DNA of 36,525 bases from CAVTWJ01 sp964525605 (lineage in GTDB: Bacteria; Oederibacteriota; Muellerivitia; Muellerivitales; Muellerivitaceae), in assembly GCA_964525605.1 (NCBI GenBank), contig CAZGKT010000036.1, positions 1 to 36,525 of the forward strand. The letters are read 5' to 3'. Numbering within the stretch: position 1 is the first letter of the stretch; each line of letters opens with the position of its first letter. Both the position numbers and the translations under genes were made by a program. Below, in pieces: positions 29,327 to 36,525 of this stretch. The notes beneath the pieces were generated by a model that saw only the letters and a program-made list of their open reading frames with translations, searched no databases and was not told where the DNA came from.

Positions 29327-30988
29327 TTAAAAACCATTTCCTGGCCCTGTAGTAAAAGTGACACTTCCCGTCGAACCGTTAGAACTTGGCGGGGTACATC
29401 CCGTGGTACCATTGATGGAGCCCATGCCTCCCGCTGCCGAAATGGTACCCTGGAAAGAGCTCAAGTTTTCAATTAAGGATATTATTCCACCACCACCTCC
29501 GGCACCTGCATTCAGGTAAACGGTTCCTCCGTTTGCTTGCAGCAAACCTGATCCCGAAATGTTAATAGCTTCAATAAGAATCGTACCTCCCGCCCCGCCA
29601 CTACCGCTTTCCATTTGGGGGCCGCACATATTACATCCGGGTGATCCACTCATATCGATTGTTCCGTTAATGGTCGCTGGAGCTAATTTGTTGGTTACGG
29701 GGTTATAGATAACAAGGTTCAATAAAGCACCACCAGCTGAATTGAGGGAATCGGGACCGTTAGAACTATATCCAAAATCTGGACTAACACCCGCGCTTCC
29801 CATTAGCGATGGATGTACGGGATCGTCATTCGCCGCTCCGCCCTGGGCCAAGACACAGTTTGAGTCGTGATCTGTTCCACCCGCACCCCCATGGCCTCCA
29901 CCTCCGCTGATGTACCACATGCAGGGTTGGCCACTGTAGTCGGGAATTCCTGCGCCAGGACCGCCGATCAGTCTTGTCTGCGAATAAGAATCGTACGTTT
30001 CGAGATATCCTCCTCCCACGCCGTTGATTGTCGCTCCTGCGTCCAAGGTAAAACATTCGCTATAGATGGTAACGCTACCCGTAATGGTCATTACGGCTCC
30101 CGCACTAAGATGAACACAGCTGAAATAATAAACTCCGGTCGTCAAGGTGGTCACGCCGGAAGTCATGTTTAGATTCGGTGCCGTGGCCAGGGCTGTTAAA
30201 ACAGCATAAACAGGATTAGTCGTGGTGTAAGTTACAGTAGGTGTAGCCGAATTGGTTTGGGTAGGGGTCAAGGTGGAGGTCGAAGTAAGCCCACTCAAAT
30301 TAGTTGCCGTATAAGTGGCGGTCATTGTCTTGGTGGGTGATTGAATAATTGTATCGGTCATTGTTTGGGTGGGGGAGTTGGTACTAATTGTTGTCTGGGT
30401 CACGGTGGGTGTAGGACTAGGTGTTGAACATGGAACCCCCAGGGTCACCGTTGAGGGGATCGAATTGGCGCCTGAATTCCAACTGATGTTTTCCAAAACA
30501 TTAGAATTCTGGCAGGCGTAACTTGGATAATTGCTGTTCGTGAAAAGTTGCTCGACGGTCACGCAAGCGCCAGCGGCAAAGCCATTTGCGAAAACCATGT
30601 TGCTTCCCGACGCCGTGGGTCCGGAACCAGAAACATAAGGGTAGGTCCCGTTAAAACCCCATCCCGAAAAGGTAAAACCGCCATTGTTGTTGAGCCAACT
30701 CTCGGTCACCGTAACAGGAGTTGAGACATTTGCACCTGTGTTGCAGATCCCTAAACATAAAGTGACAGAATAACTATTTCCCACTGTGACCGCGTTGCCA
30801 CAGGGGTTCAAGACGACGGTGATGCCTTGGCTGGAAAATAAGGTGGAGGTAGGAGTGACCGTTGAGGTGAAAGCCGGGCCGGCGGGGCTGAGCGTGACAT
30901 GTTGACTGGTACAAGCTGAACCCAAATATAAAAGGGATGTTAAGAGAAGAAGGACCGTAATGATTTTTAATGATTTACTGGAGATCAT
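29327..30988 (-). CDS. Lipoprotein with Ig-like, Thr-rich and Gly-rich regions
   Basis: The product is 553 residues from ATG 30988, with GGAGG seven bases ahead. The signal KIITVLLLLTSLLYLGSAC (Cys26) closely resembles that of the gene at 26917-28968, so the two are relatives at the N-terminus. Residues about 50-190 resemble a DUF11/Ig-like domain (CLGICNTGANVSTPVTVTES) rich in Cys. A short Thr/Pro stalk follows (195-265). The C-terminal 280 residues are Gly/Ser/Asn-rich (SGGGGHGGAGG, GSGGAGGTILIEA), suggesting a parallel beta-helix. Likely displayed at the cell surface; function unknown. It sits between two DUF815 tail fragments. Confidence 0.85.
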   Translation of the reverse strand: MISSKSLKIITVLLLLTSLLYLGSACTSQHVTLSPAGPAFTSTVTPTSTLFSSQGITVVLNPCGNAVTVGNSYSVTLCLGICNTGANVSTPVTVTESWLNNNGGFTFSGWGFNGTYPYVSGSGPTASGSNMVFANGFAAGACVTVEQLFTNSNYPSYACQNSNVLENISWNSGANSIPSTVTLGVPCSTPSPTPTVTQTTISTNSPTQTMTDTIIQSPTKTMTATYTATNLSGLTSTSTLTPTQTNSATPTVTYTTTNPVYAVLTALATAPNLNMTSGVTTLTTGVYYFSCVHLSAGAVMTITGSVTIYSECFTLDAGATINGVGGGYLETYDSYSQTRLIGGPGAGIPDYSGQPCMWYISGGGGHGGAGGTDHDSNCVLAQGGAANDDPVHPSLMGSAGVSPDFGYSSNGPDSLNSAGGALLNLVIYNPVTNKLAPATINGTIDMSGSPGCNMCGPQMESGSGGAGGTILIEAINISGSGLLQANGGTVYLNAGAGGGGGIISLIENLSSFQGTISAAGGMGSINGTTGCTPPSSNGSTGSVTFTTGPGNGF

Positions 30989-31031
30989 TGAGTTGCCTCC
31001 ACTCCCCAAAGGCGGCGAGAACAGCTTTAAA

Positions 31032-31111
31032 TAAGATTTGAGTTAAATAAGGGTTATGTTTATTCACTCTTACTAGAGTGCTTAAGTCGTATTTTATTCC
31101 TTTTTTGGCAC
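31032..31111 (-). promoter_or_regulatory. Conserved leader with inverted repeat, unit 2
   Basis: Matches 29012-29090, including the hairpin CACTCT / AGAGTG (31065-31070, 31075-31080) and the GGAATAAAAT box on the minus strand. It lies 44-123 bases upstream of the ATG at 30988. Shared control of the two lipoproteins is inferred. Confidence 0.55.
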
Positions 31112-31190
31112 AAAAAGGTCTTAAAAGGGCCTTAAAACAGGCCGTTTCATGAGTTTTTTTAATTCAAACCTCTTTAGTCTAGTGGGTTTG

Positions 31191-31370
31191 AATTATTCAC
31201 CCGACCAGGGAACCTATTTCAAAATGGTAGAAAACTGGGCCAAAGCCGAGGGAATCAAGATACCGTTGGATCAGTTGCATCAAAAAGCCGCCCAATGGGA
31301 AAGGGGCAACAACAGCCAATCGGGAAGAACGGCTCTGCAGTTTATTAATGATTTGATAGGGAAAAACTAG
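31191..31370 (+). pseudogene. Truncated DUF815 ATPase 3' end, copy 2
   Basis: Reads NYSPDQGTYFKMVENWAKAE and on to LIGKN and a stop; 44 of 54 aligned residues equal the intact ATPase end. The frame opens at ATG 31149 with 14 unrelated residues ahead, so a 73-residue product is possible, but without the ATPase core it would be non-functional as an enzyme. It ends 51 bases before the stop of the next minus-strand gene. Confidence 0.9.
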
Positions 31371-31420
31371 CCAATTCATTTGTTTGACCATAAAAGCAGG
31401 TCCAGCCGCAGCCCTGAGAT

Positions 31421-34400
31421 TTATTTAATGATCAAAAGCTTCATCACCGTCTGTTGGTTCCCACCTGCGCGTTCCTCGGTTAAAACCAGGTAATACAATT
31501 CGTTGGAGAGATTGCCCAGCTTTTTCCAATCCAACGAAAACATTCGCGGTCCGGATGTGACGGGCTGGCTGTCATCTTCGTAAATTTTCCGGAAAGCCAG
31601 GGTAAAAATCTTGATCTTCACCTTGTTTGCGCCGGGCTCCACCGTATGGAAAAAGCTTAAGGGCCCCGCTCCGTTCCAAGGATTGGGGAACGGCAGGTTC
31701 TCGTTCGGAACCGGTGTCAGGGTAATGGTGGGAGATAGAGTTGGGGTTGGGGTGAAAGTAAATGAAGGCGTGAAAGTGAAAACGTTCGAGGGTGTAAAAG
31801 TTGCGGTAACCGTAGGGGAGGATGTGGGAGTGGGAGAAAGGGTCATTGTAGGGGTCCAAGTGACCGTAGGCGAATAGGTCTGGGTATAACTGAATTGGGG
31901 AGTCTGGGTCGCTGTCTGGGGGGGCGTAAAGGTGGGCGTGTCGGTGAGAGTCCAAGTGGTCGACCAGGTCGGACTATAGGTCCATGTCGATGTCCAAGTG
32001 GGTGTTGAAGTCAAAGTGAAAGTTGCAGTCGGTGTCCAGCTCGCCGTCGCCGTGGGTGTGTAAGTGGAAGTCATCGTTCCCGGAGTCCAGGTAGGGCTGT
32101 AGGTCGTGGTGGAGGTTCGGGTGGCCGTCCAAGTGGAGGTCGGGATCGGCGTGCCGCAAGGCGCGATCTTGATGAATTCATCCGGCCCCCTTGCCGTCAC
32201 ATACAAGTTCCCCTGGACGTCCAGCGCCATTCCCGTCGGCTGGATCCCCGAATGGCAGGCATGGTCCAAGGTCAACAAACCCGTGCCGGGGTCCATGTCG
32301 TAGACCAGGAATGCTTGACCCCCATAGCCTGGTATATAGAGATGGTTTCCCGTATCCACCGCCATTTGAAACGTACCCCACGATGCCCACGAGACGCCCG
32401 AACTCCACACCGTCGTCGGTGAGGAAAAGGAGACGCTTCCCGATGTTTCAGAAACCTTTTTAAACATCGTGACCTGGGGGGGGACGGCCTGGTTGTCCGC
32501 CACGAACAGGAAATTGCCTGTCAGTAACACCCCCCCGATGGAGGGGTTGATTCCCGTGAGGTTCGTCGAGGCCAGGGTGAAATTGCTTCCGTTGGGTTGG
32601 AACACCTTCACCCCAGAGTCATCGGCCGTGTAAACATCGCCGTTCGTCCGATCCACCCTTATACCCCTTACTTGGTTCGTTGCGGCGACCGATGCGGTCA
32701 CGGAACCCGAAAGGTTCATCTTGACCCAACTGCCGTATTCACCCACGTAGAGAAACCCGGAATAAAGATCAATCCCGAAAGGCTGATTAAGTCCTGTCAA
32801 TGGCGAGGTCCCGTTGGTCACGATCCCGCCGCCGTTCAGGTTAAAAATTTGAACCTGGCCGTTTCCGGTATCCGTTACGTACAGAATCCCATTGGAAGGG
32901 TCTATCGCCTCGCCATAGGGGCCGTTAAAGGTTCCGCCCGATCCCCCTGTGACCGTCTGCGAGGCCTGGCAAGTGTTGCAAACACTCGTGGAGGTCGGCG
33001 TGAGGGTGGGATACCAGGTCGCGCTGTTGGCCGGGGTCCAGGTGGAAGTCGTGGTCGCCGTCAGGGAGGGGGTCCAGGTCGGGTCCGGGGTAGGGGTCGG
33101 GGTCGAGGTGGGGAGGCTGCACATCCAAGGACAGGGCCCGACCGTATCAATGGTTCCATGGCCCCAATCCGCCGCGTACCAGGCGCCGTTGCCCACGGCG
33201 ATCCCCTCGATATCGCTGCTGTCGTCCCCGAGGGCGTAGGTCCCTTCCACGCTTACGGGATTCGACGCTCCCAGGTTCACCCCAAATACACCGACCGAAC
33301 CAAAACCATCCGTGACGAAGACCTGGGTGGTTCCGCCGCCGCAGGCTTGCCCCACCGCCACGAATTCAGCCGTTTCCAGGCCCGTGTCCTGGGCGGCGTC
33401 CCACTGGGCGAGCCAAACTCCCTGGCCGGTGAATATCTGTACCAGACCCGTGTCGTTGTCCGCCACATAGACGTTCCCGCTTGGATCCACGGCCACTCCC
33501 TGGGGCGAGCTGAAAGTTCCGTTCCCCGACAGGCCCGATCCCCCCCATTGGGTGATGAAACCGCCGGAGGAGGTAAAGGCCTGGACCCTTTGGTTGTCTT
33601 GGTCGGCGACATAAACGGTCGTGGCGGATGATCCCGCATAGGCGGCAATCCCTTCCGGCTTTTCAAACTCGCCGGCGATTCGACCTGGAGTCCCCCACTG
33701 GGCGAGGGGTACCCCCGTGGATGAAAACGCGAACACCTTGTTTTGATATTCGTTCGTCACGTACACCGAACCGTTCCCGTCCACCGCTACGGCCATCGGC
33801 CCGGCGGTGTATTGGCTTTGCCCGACCTGGTTGGGGGCCGTCGAGAGGCCCGTGGCAGGATTCACCACTTCCACATCGTGGGCGCCGCCGATGCTGGAAA
33901 CCAGCAGGTTTCCCGCGCCATTCACCGCGACCGCCCAGGGTTGGGAAACCGTGCTGAAGGACAGGGTCGAACCGCAAACGGCGAGCGGAGCGGGTGTCCC
34001 GCCGACCGTGGGGGTGGGGGAGGGAGCGGGAGGCGTCGGGGTCGCCGTGGGGGTCGGGACTTGGGTCTGGCACATCCAGGCGCACTGGCCGTATTGGTCG
34101 ACACGGTCATTTCCCCAATCCGCCACGAACCAGGAGCCCGGCCCCACCGCCAGGCCCTCGGTCTCGCTCAATTCGGACGCGGAAACCTGGACGGAGCCGA
34201 TGACCGTTATGTTCGATCCGTTGATCCCGAAGGCCCCAACCGATCCGTAGCTGTCCGAGACCAGCACTTGGGTGGTGGGGCCCGGGCAATTTCCGTTTAC
34301 CGCCACGAACTCGGCCGATTCCAGCCCGGTGCCCTGGGTCGCGTCCCACAGGTCTAATAAATTGTTTCCCGGACCGTCGAACACCCTCACGGTTCCCATA

Positions 34401-36525
34401 TCGTCGTCGGTCACATAAAGATTCCCGGCGCCATCCACGGCCACCCCCTCGGGCGAGCTAAAGAGGCCCGCCGCCGAAAGGGCCGGTCCCAGGGTGATGG
34501 AGACCCCATGGGGGGTGAAGGCCTGGACCCTGGCATTGCCCTGGTCGGCGACATAAACGGTGGTGGCGGAGGAACCCGTGAAAACCGCAATTCCTTCAGG
34601 GCCCGCAAATAAGCCCAGGCCCGTACCCGGACCTCCCCACTGGGTAATGGGAGCTCCGGAACTTTCGGCCCCGGGGTTGGGGGTGCCGGAGCCAGGGAAG
34701 GCGGGAGGGTTAAAAACATAGACCTTGTTCTGGGTTTCATCGGTGACATAAACATTACCCGTAGCGTCCAGGGCCACTCCGACAGGGGCGCTCAAGGTGC
34801 CCGAACCCACCTCCGCCACCAGCGTTCCGGGTGAGGAAGACTCAAACACATCCACCAAACCGTCCGCCTGGTCCGCCACATAGATCAAACCGTTGGAACC
34901 GTAGGCCATCCCCAAGGGTCGGGCCTCCGTCCAATAGGAGGAGGAACCGCAACCCACGGTGATCGGGGTGGGGGTGGGCGTGAGCGAAGGCGCCGGGGTG
35001 AAGGTGGGCGTGGAGGTGATCGTCGGAGTGACGCCAGGAATCGACGTTGGAAAGGGATTCCAATAAGCCAAAACCCGGTTCCGGTTGGTGTCAGAAAAGA
35101 ACAGGTTTCCCTGGGAATCGAAAGTGGAAGCGGTGCCGGCCTGGGATTGGAAATCGTTCAAAACCCCGTCCGGAATGATGGGATTCGTGGGACTGAAGGG
35201 CCTGGCCACGGGGTTGTAGAAAAACACGGGCCATCGGGCGTTTCCGGCCGATTCTCCCATGTTCCCCACCACCATTACCTGGTCATCCCAACGGATGGCG
35301 GGTTCCAGCGGAGCGGTCAATGCGATGAATTGACTGGCCGATCCGTAGTTATCAGGGGCTGTCGTGTTGAAGCTGGTTTGGTCATAAACGCGCGTTGCGG
35401 AGATATTCCCGACCCGGCAGGTCGAGGCCCCGTTCGGGAATTGGGAGGCGTCATATTCCAAAAGTCGGTTATTCCCCTGGGTCTCCAGGGAAAAATCGGA
35501 AACAAAGACATTTCCTTGGTGGTCCACGACTACCGAGCCGGGCAGATACAATCCGATGGAAGTGGGCTGGGAGCAATTGCCGTTGTAGTTGCAATTGGTT
35601 GAGTTGATCGTGGGCTGGCCCAGGATCACATCGACTTGGGGGTTAGTGGCGGGGTTTCGTACGCGGAAAACCCGGTTATTATCCGTGTCCGTGACCCAAA
35701 GATAGGGACCGGTCGGGTCCGACGAGATACCGTCCAACCGCTGATTCCAGGTCAAGGTCTGTCCCGCGTTCCCAAGGATCGGGAGCGAGGTATTTGTGAG
35801 CTGATAAACGGAGGCCGCCCAAGGGGTTAAGGGTAAATGGTAGGCTTCAATATAAGGATTGGGCGCGTTACTGCCCCAAACCACCCAGAGGTATTGGAAC
35901 CCGCTAGGAGCGGAAGGCGGGTCCGCGGTGACCCGGCCAAAGAGCGAGGCGCTAAAGGGGATCAGATAAAGATTAGGTGTGGTCCCCGCATATCCGTCCG
36001 GGTTCTTGTTATTGAACAAACCCAGTGAGGAGCTGGAATAATCCAAAGCCCAATAATCGATCCGAATGTCGTCCGTGGAAATCAACTGGGTGACCCCCGA
36101 GGTCAGGGCGACCGCCAGTCCCCATCCTTCGGTGGTGTTGGGTGAGTAAGAGTTGTCGGATAAAGGGTGGCTGGTGATTTGCTTAAACAAATCCACATCG
36201 GGGGCCGTCGCCACATTGGGGGGCAAGGCGTTGGATCCCGTGATGGGTCGGGGGTTCGGATAGCGCCAAACATCCACGCCGTCCAGAAAGGCGACAAAGG
36301 CGTTTCCTGCCCGGTCCACTCCTATACCACCCTGGAAGTTGTTACTCGGTTGAATGGCGTAACTGGGCGAACCCGAGCTGGGTGAAAACATGTAGTTGAA
36401 TAGGGTCGGCGGATCATTGGAAGCGGGGTTCGTCACGAAGGTGCCCGTTGCCGGATCGTTGTTGCTAAACGCGTTCAACAAAACCTTATTGAGCGCGTAG
36501 GAGATTCCTCCGTTGAAGCTGAAGA
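31421..36525 (-). CDS. Giant NHL-repeat surface protein with C-terminal sorting-like domain (5' end outside window)
   Basis: At least 1700 residues are encoded; the frame runs off the right edge, so the N-terminus is missing. Successive blocks of NHL-type repeats (GVAVDATGNVYVTDETQNKV, GVAVDPSGNVYVADNDTGLV) form several predicted beta-propellers, separated by short Thr/Pro linkers (near 34960-35045, 34000-34060 and 33000-33115). A long Thr/Pro/Ser stalk (about 31700-32160) precedes a final 90-residue domain, PFPNPWNGAGPLSFFHTVEP to VMKLLIIK, resembling the FlgD/type IX secretion C-terminal Ig-like domain. Exported to the surface, probably for adhesion or carbohydrate binding, by inference. 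It ends 51 bases from the DUF815 tail copy 2. Confidence 0.88.
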   Translation of the reverse strand, partial: FSFNGGISYALNKVLLNAFSNNDPATGTFVTNPASNDPPTLFNYMFSPSSGSPSYAIQPSNNFQGGIGVDRAGNAFVAFLDGVDVWRYPNPRPITGSNALPPNVATAPDVDLFKQITSHPLSDNSYSPNTTEGWGLAVALTSGVTQLISTDDIRIDYWALDYSSSSLGLFNNKNPDGYAGTTPNLYLIPFSASLFGRVTADPPSAPSGFQYLWVVWGSNAPNPYIEAYHLPLTPWAASVYQLTNTSLPILGNAGQTLTWNQRLDGISSDPTGPYLWVTDTDNNRVFRVRNPATNPQVDVILGQPTINSTNCNYNGNCSQPTSIGLYLPGSVVVDHQGNVFVSDFSLETQGNNRLLEYDASQFPNGASTCRVGNISATRVYDQTSFNTTAPDNYGSASQFIALTAPLEPAIRWDDQVMVVGNMGESAGNARWPVFFYNPVARPFSPTNPIIPDGVLNDFQSQAGTASTFDSQGNLFFSDTNRNRVLAYWNPFPTSIPGVTPTITSTPTFTPAPSLTPTPTPITVGCGSSSYWTEARPLGMAYGSNGLIYVADQADGLVDVFESSSPGTLVAEVGSGTLSAPVGVALDATGNVYVTDETQNKVYVFNPPAFPGSGTPNPGAESSGAPITQWGGPGTGLGLFAGPEGIAVFTGSSATTVYVADQGNARVQAFTPHGVSITLGPALSAAGLFSSPEGVAVDGAGNLYVTDDDMGTVRVFDGPGNNLLDLWDATQGTGLESAEFVAVNGNCPGPTTQVLVSDSYGSVGAFGINGSNITVIGSVQVSASELSETEGLAVGPGSWFVADWGNDRVDQYGQCAWMCQTQVPTPTATPTPPAPSPTPTVGGTPAPLAVCGSTLSFSTVSQPWAVAVNGAGNLLVSSIGGAHDVEVVNPATGLSTAPNQVGQSQYTAGPMAVAVDGNGSVYVTNEYQNKVFAFSSTGVPLAQWGTPGRIAGEFEKPEGIAAYAGSSATTVYVADQDNQRVQAFTSSGGFITQWGGSGLSGNGTFSSPQGVAVDPSGNVYVADNDTGLVQIFTGQGVWLAQWDAAQDTGLETAEFVAVGQACGGGTTQVFVTDGFGSVGVFGVNLGASNPVSVEGTYALGDDSSDIEGIAVGNGAWYAADWGHGTIDTVGPCPWMCSLPTSTPTPTPDPTWTPSLTATTTSTWTPANSATWYPTLTPTSTSVCNTCQASQTVTGGSGGTFNGPYGEAIDPSNGILYVTDTGNGQVQIFNLNGGGIVTNGTSPLTGLNQPFGIDLYSGFLYVGEYGSWVKMNLSGSVTASVAATNQVRGIRVDRTNGDVYTADDSGVKVFQPNGSNFTLASTNLTGINPSIGGVLLTGNFLFVADNQAVPPQVTMFKKVSETSGSVSFSSPTTVWSSGVSWASWGTFQMAVDTGNHLYIPGYGGQAFLVYDMDPGTGLLTLDHACHSGIQPTGMALDVQGNLYVTARGPDEFIKIAPCGTPIPTSTWTATRTSTTTYSPTWTPGTMTSTYTPTATASWTPTATFTLTSTPTWTSTWTYSPTWSTTWTLTDTPTFTPPQTATQTPQFSYTQTYSPTVTWTPTMTLSPTPTSSPTVTATFTPSNVFTFTPSFTFTPTPTLSPTITLTPVPNENLPFPNPWNGAGPLSFFHTVEPGANKVKIKIFTLAFRKIYEDDSQPVTSGPRMFSLDWKKLGNLSNELYYLVLTEERAGGNQQTVMKLLIIK

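Noticed and set aside
31149..31370. A functional 73-residue gene
   Set aside because: All but the first 14 residues are the C-terminal lid of the DUF815 ATPase without its ATP-binding core; best read as a fragment.
32597..33631. 344-residue plus-strand frame within the giant NHL gene
   Set aside because: Arg/Gly/Pro-rich product, opposite a well-patterned NHL-repeat coding sequence; no start signals.
1..36525. tRNA or rRNA genes
   Set aside because: I looked for GTTCGA-type T-arm words with matching acceptor stems and for rRNA signature stretches and found none convincing; a covariance search was not possible.

Overview
The window reads as a chromosome segment of an uncultured, Gram-negative (diderm) bacterium. 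Outer-membrane beta-barrel proteins end in the Phe that the BAM machinery recognises, several lipoproteins have SpII signals, and start sites usually carry a GGAGG-type ribosome binding site. Long Thr/Pro-rich secreted proteins, NHL beta-propellers and a C-terminal FlgD/T9SS-like domain resemble candidate phyla known only from metagenomes. I cannot name the lineage. No rRNA, tRNA, CRISPR array, transposase, integrase or replication origin was recognised.

Layout. 1-3.7 kb: a small membrane protein, a strong bidirectional terminator, the broken tail of a barrel gene, a lipoprotein gene, and an intact TPR plus beta-barrel gene on the minus strand. 3.7-5.9 kb: a minus-strand pair, a GT-C-like membrane protein with C-terminal TPRs and a 73-residue protein. 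6.0-7.9 kb: a 630-residue acyl-CoA dehydrogenase. 7.9-13.6 kb: an accessory island of small, all plus-strand genes of mixed base composition: an orphan FliG-like protein, small membrane and hypothetical proteins, a 72-residue gene present twice plus a fragment, a VapBC module, a frameshifted secreted protein and an outer-membrane protein. A 30-bp palindrome recurs just downstream of stop codons here. The island ends with a degenerate copy of the acyl-CoA dehydrogenase 3' end. 13.6-14.2 kb: a second toxin-antitoxin module with an AbrB-like antitoxin. 14.3-25.1 kb: housekeeping-like genes: three related GT-C/TPR membrane proteins (two adjacent on the minus strand), two tandem GNAT acetyltransferases, a membrane-anchored thioredoxin-fold protein, an aldo/keto reductase and an orphan AmmeMemoRadiSam-type radical SAM enzyme. 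25.4-36.5 kb: a DUF815 AAA+ ATPase followed by three minus-strand surface-protein genes, with truncated copies of the DUF815 3' end between them.

The main pattern is repeated duplication of gene 3' ends. Beyond the TPR-barrel gene, the acyl-CoA dehydrogenase gene and the DUF815 gene, additional genes lie between the intact 3' end and a diverged or broken second copy of the same tail. In the barrel and DUF815 cases the intervening gene is a convergent lipoprotein gene. This could be footprints of insertion at gene 3' ends, or simply decayed paralogues. The palindromes, the duplicated 72-residue gene and the chimeric fragment at 13.1-13.3 kb suggest recombination-driven assembly in the island.
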